From Rhyacophila brunnea (Eukaryota; Arthropoda; Insecta; Trichoptera; Rhyacophilidae), in contig JAGYXB010000557.1 of the NCBI GenBank assembly GCA_022495005.1, positions 248,001 through 312,000 on the forward strand: 64,000 bases of DNA, read 5' to 3'. A program made the translations under genes and the position numbers. Below the pieces are notes generated by a model. That model was given only the letters and a program-made list of their open reading frames with translations, searched no databases and was not told the origin of the DNA. Positions 1-11,188 of this stretch are shown one piece after another (position 1 is the first letter of the stretch; each line of letters begins with the position of its first letter).

Positions 1-59
1 GGGATTTTTTTTTTGAAAATACTGGTATACGAATTTTGTAGTTAAAAATAGAATGTATA

Positions 60-741
60 TTCGTATTTAGGGATTGCAATACTGAATAAAAATATCAATA
101 CCGGTAGTTCGGTATTTCCTATTCGTGAAATATATGAAAAAATAGAAGTATCTACCAATAAATATAGATATAAAAAATTCTGTAATATATTAATATTTTA
201 TAGCAAAAATGGCTAAATAAAACTAGGTATGTAAACCTTTAAAAATATGTAGAAATACTGATATTTAAAAATACCTAGTAGTTGAAGTATTGGTACTTTC
301 TTCTTCAAATGATCTATTAATAAATGTATATTATGAAATATTCTGAGATGTGTATGTGCTCTACTGGTTATTCCACCTAATGTTTTATTAGTTTATTGCA
401 ATTTTTACATTTACGAATAGAAATTTCTTTACTTATATTTCTACATTATTATATAAGGCTATTCTTTAGTAGATAAACATAAAAAATAGGCACAGGCAAG
501 TTCATTGTAGTATGTAATTATTAAATTATTCTTCCATCATGAAATATTCGCCACTAGAGGTGAGGTTACTAATGATTATACAACCGAACGACAAAACGCA
601 AAAAAAAAATACAGTCCTCTTAAACTTTTCATATTAATTAGTACATTTTGTTTCCACTTTCAATACCGATTATATCAGTATTGTCTGATTTTTAAAACCG
701 GTATTTTGGTATCAAAAATACTGGTAATCCCTACTCGTATT
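60..741. mobile_element. Non-autonomous hAT-type element with decayed 8-bp target duplication
   Basis: The ends form imperfect terminal inverted repeats: the left end at 68 begins TAGGGATTGC, and the right end at 733, read on the other strand, begins TAGGGATTACCAGTATTTTT. The flanking 8-mers at 60-67 (ttcgtatt) and 734-741 (ctcgtatt) agree at 7 of 8 positions, as expected for a hAT target-site duplication. The interior (about 666 bp) has no coding sequence. Part of it (about 600-660, around acagtcctcttaaac) resembles the middle of the hAT-type elements at 32919-33354 and 53048-53416, so it may be a composite. The family name is inferred from end structure only. Confidence 0.55.
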
Positions 742-759
742 ATATAATATGTATTAAAA

Positions 760-997
760 GAATTCGGTACTGTTCGGTTATACCGGAGGCAGCGGAAAAC
801 GCATTTTGAAAATAGCCGATAAACTGGATTATTTGTTAGGTTAACCTAACCAAACCTAACCTAACCTAACCTAACCTAACCTAACCCAACCTAACCGAAC
901 CTAAACTAACCCAAACTAACAAATAATCCAGTTTATCGACTATTTTCAAAATGCGTTTTCCGCTGCCTCCGGTATAACCGAACAGTACCAAGAATTC
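760..997. repeat. Palindrome enclosing a TTAGG/CCTAA-type array
   Basis: About 78 bp from 760 (gaattcggtactgttcgg) is repeated in inverted orientation up to 997, with few mismatches. The arms run roughly 760-837 and 919-997. The centre (about 838-915) is a slightly degenerate run of CCTAA units, the C-rich strand of the TTAGG telomere repeat of many insects. A decayed half of the same unit lies near 41320-41390. No coding potential is visible. It is an interstitial array inside a foldback structure rather than a chromosome end, since ordinary sequence continues on both sides. Confidence 0.8.
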
Positions 998-1499
998 AAG
1001 TATGCATATTCCAACTATGGCTATTAGGAAATTTGTTGGCCAATAGGTATAGTGTAATATAATATACGATATAAACGATTTAATGGTATGTTATTATTAC
1101 TATTGTGGATGATCCTAGTGCTGGACATGAAGTAAGTAGTTTGTTGAAAATATTGCGTCCCGAAATACGTAATAACAAGTATTACATATTTTACGATACG
1201 AGTATATACTAAATTTTCTGTCATGTTGTATTATAATAAATAATGCAAGAATCATATTAATTTGTGCCGACACGCATATACGAGGAAGGGGTTATTGCCC
1301 TCGTAACCCTCCCAGGAACAAAAATAAATCACAATTATTATTAAGGTAAGTACCGTACCGGTGATAAAAGAAAGATGTATTTTTAATATTGCCTTACGCT
1401 ATGTTTAAAAGACAGGACAGCATGGCGTTGAAGATGTAAACGGACACCGTATTACTAATGATGAGGTCACAGCGATTTGTAGATATGTGTATCACCAGT

Positions 1500-1862
1500 G
1501 GCTATAAGACAGATCAGCGCATCGAAATAGAGACCATCAGTTGTTTATTCTCCCAAGGTGCAGAACTAACCTGCCACTGGTAATGCCAATTGGGAGGGCG
1601 ATAACTATGTTCAACGAAATTGCTTCGGGTGTTGATATATTCCACCTACGTGAGAATGAGTTTAGGTGGATGTTGTTTTATAAATTCTTAAAATAGGGTC
1701 TGCTTAACTCATCCGGTGTACTTCCATGTACCTATCTAATTTATCTACTGATATATCTCTTTTTTATGTAATACTGTTATATTTATATATCTTTGTTTCT
1801 AAATGTCTTGTTGTGAACGTCTTAAACTTATAATTTGTAATGTCCACAATATGATAAAAAAA
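1500..1862 (+). pseudogene. 3' end of a Jockey-like non-LTR retrotransposon
   Basis: From about 1537 the + strand encodes a C-terminal tail (for example FNEIASGVDIFHLRENEF, then FYKFLK and TAG at 1694-1696). It matches the minus-strand copy at 27661-28335 at protein level and through the 3' untranslated region: both contain gggtctgcttaactcatccg and taatttgtaatgtccacaat. The copy ends in an A-rich tail at about 1853-1862. It is heavily 5' truncated and has no reverse transcriptase core, so it cannot move by itself. The clade (Jockey/CR1-like) is judged from the tail type and is less certain than the identity of the two copies. Confidence 0.8.
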
Positions 1863-1897
1863 AAATTGAAAATAATTAAATAAATTGAAAATCTATT

Positions 1898-2171
1898 TTA
1901 TACACAAGACTGCTTTCGACCGCTATCTAGGGTAGGAAAGTATCCAAGTATTAGCACTTATTGTAATAATTACAATAAGTTAGTTGTAATTGTTACAATA
2001 AGTGCCATGTTTTAACAGCACCTCTCTTGGCTCTGATTAAATTTAGAGTGAGATACACAGTTTTGACAGTTCAGATGGCTAACTTATTGTAATTGTTACA
2101 ATAAGTGTTAATACTTCGATACTTTCCTACCCTAGTTAACTGCCGCACAGACTGAAAGCAGTCTCGTATAA
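1898..2171. mobile_element. MITE-like element with long terminal inverted repeats
   Basis: The left arm (1898-1980) and right arm (2084-2171) are inverted copies, sharing agactgctttc, ctagggtaggaaagtat and acttattgtaa blocks. The spacer of about 100 bp contains a block (cacctctcttggctctg) that recurs in altered form near 31690-31730 and 31918-31940, so relatives exist elsewhere in the window. No reading frame is present. Ends lie in TTATA-like context, so a TA-type target site is possible but not proven. Confidence 0.75.
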
Positions 2172-2203
2172 TATAGAATATAATATAATATATTCTATAT
2201 TAT
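2168..2203. repeat. Short AT palindrome
   Basis: Two perfect 15-bp arms (ataatatagaatata and its complement) are separated by a 6-bp loop, immediately beside the right end of the 1898-2171 element. It may be a cruciform-prone insertion site rather than a functional element. Confidence 0.7.
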
Positions 2204-3666
2204 ATTATCGCATATTATGCGCTGGTGTTCGTAGCAGTGCGGTAATCTACAGTGAAAGCGACGGGGCGCTGTGGTTAGTCGCATCCGATTAAAATTACTT
2301 TAATATAGTTATAATCTCCCCCTTCGCAAAAAAAACAATGATAAATAAATATTCTATTACGGATATATTTTTTAAAAGAACCCCTCCATACAAAATTTCA
2401 GCGTACGCACCTGATTTCGTATATTTCTTGTTTTAAAAGAATTGAAAACTAACGGAAGTATACCTTATAATTTAACGAAAGGTCGCTTTATATTTGAAAC
2501 AGTTAATGGAAGCTGAATAATTAAATTCAATTCTCTTCTACCATCGCTATGATTTATACATACTAACATTTCCTTCTGCAAAATGAACACTTACGTATAG
2601 GTATTAAAGAAAAAGAAATTTTAAACTTCCTTTCGCCTCGCCTTTGTGACCTGCTGATTTTTTTTCGCAGTCATAAATAGCATTTTGTATGAGAGCTTTT
2701 ACACACTGAGAAAACCGAACACGCCATGTCCCAGGTGTATTGTTCTAAAAGCTATTTAAGCCCTTACCGAAAATATATCACCAATGTACGTGAAAAGCGT
2801 GCTTAAATTTTAAATAGACTGGTAATTTTTTGCGAGACATTTTTAGAGAATTAGTTTATAATGTTGCAATTGAAGGATCCGGATAAAGCAGTATCAATCA
2901 AAAACAAATTTAATTTTAAAATCTGTTAAACGTGTTTAACTAATGCGCCGGCGACTTGCCTGCGTGGTATAGTTTGTGCAAAAAATACGGAACACTTTTA
3001 CAGTGCTCTTCGGTTTGCGCGAGCTACAGTTTTCCCGTCAATACACACGGGCTTTCTATTATAAACTGGTTTGCGCAGGTAAGCTTGTGGTAAAGCATGA
3101 GCGTCTAGCCGGCGCTTAAAGAATGGGTTGTTATAATTATTTAACGATGAAATATACAAAAAAACATAAAAATGTTTATTTTTATACAGTTAGCACAAAA
3201 TTGTTATAAACACTTGTGAAAGGCGCGGCGCTATGGTCGATTTAACTTATAAATGTCTGAAAAGGCCGTCATCTCGGATTCATTACGTCACGCAGGCCAT
3301 GTGCTACAATTTCAAGCAAAACATCCGTGAAGCCATGACTGTAAAATACATAAGGGATGTATTTCAGGTAGCGATTGAATTTCTTAATTTAAAATCCCAC
3401 GACGGGCTATTATTTAATTACAAATGCTTCAAGACAAAACAGCGTAGAGGCAATTCTCATAGATGATGTCATATTCAATATAATTGTAACTAAAATAAAG
3501 GGTTGAAACAATAAGAGGCTCTCGTACGGAAGCAGGAAGCGGGTTCGATTCCCGGACAGATGAGACAGTGATTATTTCACTTCTATTACTAAATACACTA
3601 CTGTTAAACTACTCCACTGTTATTGGTCTTCTAGGCCTGTTGTAGTGTTAAAAAGAATATAATATA
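2204..3666. other. No gene recognised; possible short inverted-repeat unit and tRNA-like B box
   Basis: No exon or transposon coding sequence could be supported. Between about 2943 and 3118 the ends share gcgccggc in inverted orientation, weak evidence for a MITE. At 3541-3555 gggttcgattcccgg is an exact pol III B-box/T-arm type motif, preceded by gctctcgtacggaagcagg; this looks like a tRNA relic or SINE head, but no complete cloverleaf can be drawn. A 77-codon open frame at 3233-3466 has no recognisable domain. Confidence 0.4.
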
Positions 3667-3667
3667 T

Positions 3668-3826
3668 ACTGTGCGCAAACATCTTCTTGGCTACGCTTCT
3701 AGGCGCTGTTGTTTACTAAATGGGAGAAGCTTGTTAGTTTATAATGGAAGTGCGGTTAAAAATAAGCGGAGCATGTTAGTTCACAGTTTTAACACGTAGC
3801 CAAGAAGAATGATGTTTTCGCACTAT
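3668..3826. mobile_element. Small terminal-inverted-repeat element
   Basis: The left arm (3668-3695) and right arm (3795-3826) are inverted copies sharing ttcttggctacg and the outer gtgcg-aaacatc block. The interior is about 100 bp, AT-rich and non-coding. The element is too short to encode anything. The class is unknown; TATA sequence flanks both ends. Confidence 0.65.
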
Positions 3827-4588
3827 AGATCTATAGATATGTTTTTTTTTTTTATATTAATGTTAATCTGATGATTATTATGATTCAATTGACTCACATA
3901 AAACATACTTATTAAAGTTATTATCATCATTACTAGACGTCAATCTCACTTAGATTCTATTACTTTTGTCAGTCCACAGTTTTTTTTTTGTGCCGGCTCG
4001 TACTTTTAGTACATTTTGTAGGTTTGTAATTTCAACAAATCGGTGGATTTGAGGACAGCCCTGTGGTTGGTTAATGCTTCCTAAGTACCACACAGTGTGT
4101 CATAATATGACACGATATAATATAGTTTATAATATGACACATTTAAAGGTTTAATTGTCATAATTAACATGTATGTCGCAGAGGTACACGGATGACATGG
4201 AAATATACATATTAGAAAAATTCTTTCAGAACTGTTGGAGCGTGTTTCATTTGAAAACACGTTATTTGATTGCGAATTAATAATATATTGATCCAAATAG
4301 GTGTTTTTAAATTTACCAATCATTAAATATGCACTTTGATATTTTTTTCTCAATAAATGGTATTTCGATTATCATATGGCAGAAAATAATATAAATTAGC
4401 ATATTTTGACGTATTTATAAAATAATAACTGGTCCAATGAGTGAGGAAATCAATATATTAGATTGTTATAGGTACATGACTTTGTTATATTATTATTTTT
4501 TAAATAATTAATATGTTTTAAATATGAATATAAAATAACTCTATGTTAGATTTTGGAAACCGTAACTATCCTACCCATATTCTTGGCC

Positions 4589-5140
4589 CACGATGGTCGA
4601 GCGGCTGACGCTACAGCTTATATTAGCATGGGTCCCAATACACACATTGTTTTTTTTTTCATTTCAATGTGTGTTTGTAGTCAGAGTATACTACACCAGT
4701 CAGTTTTTGACAGGCTGTGGTGGATTTGCTATCAAGCTCAATGAGTTTGGACTTGTTTTTCGTTCAACATGTTCATGTATCGGAGAACTATAGGATGCAA
4801 ATCACATCCTCTGAGAATATCCGAGAATGTGCTCTGAGAGAGAAGAGATGTTTAAGTCGGTCCAACCAGATGTTGAGCCCATCGGGCTAGCAAGCAACTG
4901 CTGATGCGTCACATCAAAACGTAGGGCCACGTGATACGCTCGATTAAGACCGAGTGTGGTGCGGGGCGGGTTGGTTTGGAGGGGTCTATGTTTGTGTTGT
5001 AGTCAGAGTATGGAACTAATAGGTTGAGTAAGTGACTAACATCAATTTCTCATAAAAACAAAAATCTGATTATACAAACCTCCACCATGTGGAAGCCTAA
5101 CTATGATCGTATTAGGATCAGAAGTGGACGAAAAAAAACT
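4589..5140 (+). mobile_element. tRNA-derived SINE, interrupted by a LINE 3' end
   Basis: The head (gatggtcgagcggctgacg, 4592-4610) has the A-box of a Ser/Leu-type tRNA and resembles the SINE at 60560 (gatggccgagcggctaa). The body after the interruption (from about 4997, with gttgagtaagtgactaacat and ctcataaaaacaaaa) matches the SINE bodies at 28338-28530 and 60557-60815. The two halves are split by the LINE fragment at 4690-4996. The tail near 5060-5140 (atgatcgtattaggatcag) matches the 28500 copy. SINEs have no protein and depend on LINE enzymes. Confidence 0.7.
4690..4996 (+). pseudogene. R1/Jockey-like LINE 3' end nested in a SINE
   Basis: The segment aligns with 58236-58795: shared blocks include agtttggacttg/gcttggacttgca, aagtcggtccaaccag, and the 3' untranslated block cgctcgattaagaccgagtg, then gtggtgcggggcggg. 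It is short, frameshifted and coding-dead. It is bounded by the 15-bp direct repeat ttgtagtcagagtat at 4675-4689 and 4997-5011, which is the SINE sequence duplicated on insertion. That duplication is strong evidence for target-primed insertion of a severely 5'-truncated LINE. Confidence 0.8.
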
Positions 5141-5189
5141 CTCCTACTAGATTCTACTGAATCATATTTGGTATGTAGAGTGGAAAAAT

Positions 5190-8100
5190 GTAATTTAAAT
5201 TGTAAAGTCGATACTCTGATTGTAACAGCTCTCGTCCGAAAAGTAATAGTCTACAGTGTTCGAATCCCATCCAGTTTTTCTAAAATATTATTTATAGTAC
5301 CTACGTATATTTCTCAATAATTTTTAAGTTATGTAAATTAATATTTTTTTAATAGCTTAGTAGGTAGTTCTAATAAAGTTTCATTATAATTTGTAAGTGG
5401 TTATAGTATTTTCAACACAATATTATTATTTCACAGTTGAGTTAAACTTTTATACTGTCTCTACGTAACTAAGTTGAATAATGAGTTAACTGTTCTGTGT
5501 CACGAACGTTCACAATTTATTTATAGGAGCCGTCATATTTGCTTTCAGCTATTCGCACAAAGCAAAGGACCTTGTTCTACCGTGTAAAGAGATGGCATTT
5601 GAATAGAAAAGATATGCGTTCTCTCTCCTGCGAACCGGAAGTGACCAACCTCCCGCTCTACTGGTTCGCACTCAAACAAATGAAGCCTGAGTTCCGTGTT
5701 ATTCTTTCCTGGAAAATGTCGACGATTTATATTTACCTACACGTAGATCTGGCCGAAGCTATTTTTGGAGCGTTCGAGTAAAGGGTTTTAGATGATAAAG
5801 GCCGAAACCTTTGTCTCTGTGACTGCATTTCCACTCAGGAAATTGGCAAAGAAAATTATTATTATATAGCTACCAACCTTTTGTCTATAGATATATTTTA
5901 TAATTCATTATTTATACGAAACGTAAAAACAAAAGAAATGTAATTTAAAAAAAAAGGAAATAAGGTTCCCTCTTCATATCCTCTGCATTGGTACTCAGTT
6001 ATGGTGATCACTGAATATACAGGCGTTGCCAACAAACTCCTTGCATCTAAAGCAATAATGAGTTGATCTTGTAGCTTCAGCTACTGTTAATTTAATTGTT
6101 TTCTTGATAGTTACGCTAAATCTGGAAGGCGCATGCCCTCGTAAGTCGCAACCTCCTTCCTTTGACGCCACCACCAGAGGTCACTCTTCTCTTCAAGCTG
6201 CTCCGATATGCCATTTTTTGTATAGGTCCAATTTATTTAGGGATATTCTTCTCAAATATATTAAGGGTCATCTTGTCACTTTTTGTAAGGGCTATGCTAG
6301 AATGGGTTTGATGAGGGTATTATATGGCTGACATTTGATCTTCCCTCTAAAATAGTTTGACTTAAATTGTTTTTGGAGATCATAGTAGCATTTATCCGTT
6401 TACTATGATGATATATAGGATCATTATCTTATCACCCTGTATCAATCAACTGCTGAATAAAGGTCTCTTAAAGCACATTCCATAAATATATTTTAACTTA
6501 TCTATCTCTTCAATTCAGTAGTGTCTAAGGTCCACCCTTTGAACGTTATCTACTTCTTGGGTTGGTTCCATCGAATAACCAAATGTGTCCAGTAAATATT
6601 TTTTACATATAGATATATTTGCTGCGATTTTTATTTGCTGTTTCTATAACATCGAAAACATTTGTTTCTCCCGTTACCCAAATCTTCCTTTTATGTAATT
6701 ACGTATTATGACCAGCATGAACTTTTCCATACCATGCGGTAACACACTGACTTTTGTATTTCATTTTTATTCCCCACATTGGTTCCATATTTTGCAGACG
6801 TGTGTAATAATTAAGTATTAGGCACCATTGTCTTCTTAATTTAATAATTAAGGTACTAGCTTCTCCCCCGGGTGCTCCGAGTTTGATTCTCAGTGAGGTT
6901 ACAATAAATTTATCTAATTTTCTCAAAATCTAAGTATTTTTGAATTTGTTTCATTGCTACTATTACACTACTACCATTAAACCCCATGGCCTGCTTTTAA
7001 ACTGTCAAAAAGAAAAAATAAGTATGACACCTAATGGGGGTCAGTTTTAAAAGCATTATTTAAGTGATCAAAAGTATACAGTACAAAATAAAATATTAGC
7101 AACTATCAATAATACTTAGTATATAAAGATGAGGGAAAATTATTGGCATCTACATCTTAAAAAGTATTTTAAAAAGTTTTTTGTATATTATTAGGTATGT
7201 ACTAATAATATATCGTGTTCTATATTTTTTTTAAGAATTAATACATATAAAAGAGAAATCAAACATATTAATTGACTTTCCAATATTTTTCAAAAATATA
7301 AATTGACTAGATCTCCCGTATCAAAGACTTTGTAGTTATAACTTGGATTAATTACTTTTCCAATTGGAAAAACAATAAAATTCTATGCAGTATTGCAGTT
7401 GTTTCAACTTTTGTTAAAATGCCAAAAAACTCATTAACAGTCTCATTTGCCTTCGAGTTTTCCACTGCAGTTAAGTTTCATATGATAATGATCATTGAGT
7501 GTTCATAAAAAAGTTTACAGATGCTTTTCACGGGCAATTTGCTGGCCTTTTTCTATCTGAGAGGGCAGTAGACTGTCGTAAATGCGGAGCGTATACAAAA
7601 ACTTTGTGCACCTTCTTAAATTACACTTTCTCGTGCTTTAAAAACATTTTCTCATAGTAATAATATACTCTAGTATTTCTTAGATAAAAGTCAACAAAAT
7701 CAAGTAACTATAGAATTGCAAAAAAGTGTATAAACTTAAATGTTACATACTTAAAATAAATAATATTTTAGCGATCAAAGTAAAATTGTACATTGTTGTG
7801 CTTGGGTATTCTTTGATTACATGACATTGTAATATATTAATAAAAAAAAAATAAAAACAAAATATTTTCAGGTAAAATTTAAACTAAAAAAAAAATAAGA
7901 ATTAATAAATTAAAAAAGAGTTGAAATTGAATGCGCATTTCATAGGCTGTTTATTAGGTTGGCTATGAATTTTCATTAATTTTATTAATAATTATTTCCA
8001 AATGCAATGACATCATATAAGTAAATTTACATAACTTCTGACGCCATCCATAAATCATGTTGGTTTTTTTTTATCATAACCTTGATTTACTTACAAATCT

Positions 8101-8365
8101 GATATGCATTTCCTTGGATAAAATATAAAATACCGAGGATAATTATGATAGTTATTAGAAGTAATTCGCATGAGTGACAAATGAATTAAAAGCTTAAATC
8201 TTAAAGAATAAGAAAACTCATTCAGACAGTGAAAAGTCCGAGTTCGGTTCCTGGTCGGTCCATTTATTTGTGTGGAGTTTTTCAAAATGACGTATTTTAA
8301 TTGATAATATTCGAATAATCCTTTAATTCTTTAATATATCAAGATAAAAAATGTTAAATACTAAT
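5190..8365. other. No gene recognised; three tRNA-like B boxes
   Basis: Exact or near B-box motifs lie at 5258-5268 (gttcgaatccc), 6879-6890 (gagtttgattct) and 8240-8251 (gagttcggttcc), each in a tRNA-like tail context but without a full cloverleaf. An open frame at 5545-5781 follows a good acceptor-like tttgctttcag and is richer in GC than its surroundings, but I recognise no domain and see no matching donor. The rest is AT-rich with no supportable gene. Confidence 0.35.
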
Positions 8366-8762
8366 ATTATTGAACATATATAATTTTGAAAAACACTTTC
8401 TGAGAGTATATTATAACCAATAGACTAAATAATACTAATTGTGACAAATTTTAACTATTGGTCCGATTTAATACCTACTCATCAGCGTTCTTTCAAATCA
8501 AGCTACTTTGGCAATCGACTTTTGTTTCTTAAACCAAAGTAGGTAACTATTACAATTACTTATTACAATTACTCCGATTACTAACCAACATATGTCACGC
8601 CGTAGCATATTGGTTAAATGCAATGGATGGGGCGTAAATTCGAGTGATACGGGGTTCGATTCCCCGTCGGGGTGACTTACTTTATTCAAAAAAAGATTTT
8701 TTCTATTGGTTATAATATACTCTCTCAGAAAGTGTTTTTCAAAATTATATATGTTCAATAAT
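8366..8762. mobile_element. Terminal-inverted-repeat element with a tRNA-like core
   Basis: The left arm (8366-8423) and right arm (8703-8762) are almost perfect inverted copies of about 58 bp, containing aaaacactttctgagag and tataaccaatag. The total is about 397 bp. The interior carries a tRNA-like segment at 8594-8676. No protein is encoded. The class is unknown. A block just outside the right end (tcttgtgaattattcgttga, about 8788-8808) recurs near 30520 and in part near 61395, so this locus sits next to another repeat. Confidence 0.75.
8594..8676 (+). other. tRNA-like sequence (SINE head or tRNA pseudogene)
   Basis: It has an A-box-like tagcatattgg, a perfect 5-bp T stem with ggttcgattcc B box (8653-8663), and near-complementary ends (gtcacgc and gggtgac). 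The D and anticodon arms cannot be folded convincingly, so it is not called as a working tRNA. Its position inside a 397-bp inverted-repeat element suggests it was captured or inserted there. Confidence 0.5.
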
Positions 8763-8889
8763 CGGAATGATATATTCTTAAATCTTGTGAATTATTCGTT
8801 GAATAAAAGAAATAGTTAATTACTAATATTATTATGTTGAAATGGACTACTTTAATGTGTAAAATAGAATTTTAAGTATTACAATATTT

Positions 8890-10520
8890 GAGTCGCTTAG
8901 AATCATAACTCACATATTCCAAAAATCGAGTTTTGAGATAATCGCAAAAAACCACCAGAGCACTATTTTTAGTAATTAGAAGAAAAGTATTGAACACACT
9001 TGAATATTAATGAGTGACTGAGTCGATTGACATTATTTTTTGTTTATATATAATGCTCGTAAGGTTACGGGAAGCATTTAAAATTTTCATAATGTGAGTT
9101 TTGACACCAACTTTGTGAATATGTGAGTTATGACCCCAAGGTGTAGGAATAATGTGAGTTTTGATTCCAAGCTACAAAAATATTAATAGATGTAGATTGT
9201 AGATACATCATACTTTTTATATGAATTTGGTAGGAATGATTGGATTTTTGAATAAAACTAATTATTCTGGGACATTTTGTCATATTTTATTTTGTTCTTA
9301 CATAATTATTTACACTTATCAAAAATTTTATTCTAAATAATATCAGATCATCGTCCTAATGTTACTCCAGACACTGAATTTTATTGATATCACATTTTTT
9401 ATAATCAAATTCTTGCATGCTTCTGATTGACAACGATTTGCAAAGAATAGCTCCTTTCTGATGTGTACATAAGGGATATTATAGGCATTCCACTGGCCTT
9501 GTATCTGAAACCAAAATAAAACAAACCAACTTAATAAACCCTTGGAAGTATTTGCCCTATATTGTGGAACAAAAGGAATACGTAGATACCAACTAAAATA
9601 TAATTGGGTCTTGGAAAAAATAAGTCTCACTCATTGTAAAGTTTATTTTGATAACTCAGTGGAATCTTTTATAGGTATTCATGGTTATAATTAATATATC
9701 AATAAAGCACTGAGCTGAATTTTTTTGACAGTGTCATTGTGCAAAGTAATAAAATAACAAATATATAATAATACATACCAAATTATTTTAACATAATATT
9801 ATAACTTCATTCAATGTGTATACTAGTTGAAAACAACTTTTACAAACTCATGTGAGTAATGTCATGTCAAACAATAGAGCCTATAGATCCAGAGCAAATT
9901 GGCTGGCAACAGCCAATGACAAATTCTTTAAAAGGCTTAATTAAGTTACTGAGACTGCTAAGAATAATTATTAAACTTTATATTTTATACAGAAGGTATA
10001 AGTAATGACAATGACAAAATACAAGTTATTATCAATGGAAATTCAATATCACATTTTGGTACTGACCTGTCAGTCTTGGCTTTATTTTTCTTACAGTTTC
10101 ATGTACTTTCCTCACTTTCTTACGACCCCACCTGTGACTGTGGATACATTTATATCCATATTGAATAATTCTATATTATTTTTAGTCAATTTTTAACAAA
10201 CAACGCCGAAATTATCAAACACAATGACTGCACAAGTGAACAGCAACTTCTTATTGAGATGCGAAATCCGCCATGACACTTTGAGGAATAGAGCTCTCTG
10301 ATTGGTTAGAAAGGCATTGGAGTCAAAACTCACATTATTCTTTGAATTATGTGAGTTTTGACTCCAACAGTGAACTTTGTCAACGATTTTCACATAGTTT
10401 AAAGTGTTTTTTGATACCCAACTATTTTCTGTATATAGATTAATGCATTTAGAATCACTTGGCATATTTAACTCAAAAACGACAAAAATGCAAAATGTGA
10501 GTTATGATTCTAAGCGACTC
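8890..10520. mobile_element. Unclassified 1.63-kb DNA element with a reiterated terminal motif
   Basis: The outer ends are exact inverted repeats of about 26 bp (gagtcgcttagaatcataac at 8890 and its complement ending at 10520). The inner part of that repeat, consensus atgtgagttwtgaytcyaag, recurs inside: 9092-9111, 9121-9140 and 9152-9171 (+), and as a palindrome with arms 10317-10335 and 10349-10367. The two terminal copies are 8896-8915 and 10495-10514. Reiterated subterminal motifs of this kind are typical transposase binding sites. A 4-bp ATTT occurs on both flanks and could be the target duplication. The superfamily is not recognised. A fragment gcgattatctcaaaac near 59322 matches its left inner region. 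Confidence 0.65.
9343..10465 (-). pseudogene. Possible decayed reading frames of the 8890-10520 element
   Basis: The minus strand has open segments at 10465-10193 (90 codons) and 9630-9343 (95 codons), with a shorter patch between them (about 10165-10040). The lower segment contains tttggtttcag, a good 3' splice acceptor, just before ATACAAGGCC (about 9510), followed by residues such as QWNAYNIPYVHIRKELFF. This could be a spliced transposase gene in decay, transcribed from the right end of the element. No catalytic motif (DDE/D) is visible and I recognise no family, so the call is tentative; chance open frames remain possible. Confidence 0.3.
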
Positions 10521-11188
10521 ATTTTTCCAAATATGAATATAAATGATATTATATCATCCCTTGAAAAATTCTATGATTTTCCTACGTTGATAGTTTTATA
10601 AATTGGTTGAAGCCTGTGACGTAATCGGATTTATCGAAATTTGACACCCACGATGGACGAACATCTGCTACATATGCATGATTAGGCACCTTTGAAATGG
10701 CACAAGCCCAACGGATATGTGGACGTCGACGATCGTTGATCAGTGTTCTGGAAATTCACGACTTTGCAGGTGTGATTTTCTCCTACAGAGATTGCAATGC
10801 TTATGTGAACGAAGGATCAAGGGCGATGAAAGAGTACAAGCGATCAACGTATATTTCAGACTGTGAATCCACAGAAGAAATATATTTGCGTGTCATATTA
10901 AGTTGAATACATATGGAATTATGTAAATTGTCAGTTAATTCGAATAATACTATACAAGTGAAAAAAATATGTGGAAAAACGTCACGCGATTTTATACAGT
11001 TGGGTGTTCGAAATTTGAATATAATGTAAAGAAGTGAATAAATTAGTTCGTTAGTGTGTGTAATAAAAATGTTTCATTTATAAAAATACATACCTACAAA
11101 ATACGTGCATAATCGTCACAATTAGAATTTAGTTTGTATAGGAGAACTACTATAATATGACCGTTATTTTTCGGTAGTGGATTATTTT
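10521..11188. other. No gene recognised
   Basis: A 69-codon open frame (10697-10906, + strand) begins after cccacgatggacga, which resembles the SINE head at 4588. The frame has no recognisable domain. The remainder is AT-rich and unassigned. Confidence 0.3.

Noticed and set aside
838..915. CCTAA/TTAGG array as a chromosome end
   Set aside because: It is short, degenerate, bracketed by inverted arms and followed by ordinary sequence on both sides, so it is interstitial.
5539..5781. Possible host exon after tttgctttcag
   Set aside because: Acceptor-like sequence and higher GC are suggestive, but the frame runs to a stop with no donor and no recognisable domain.
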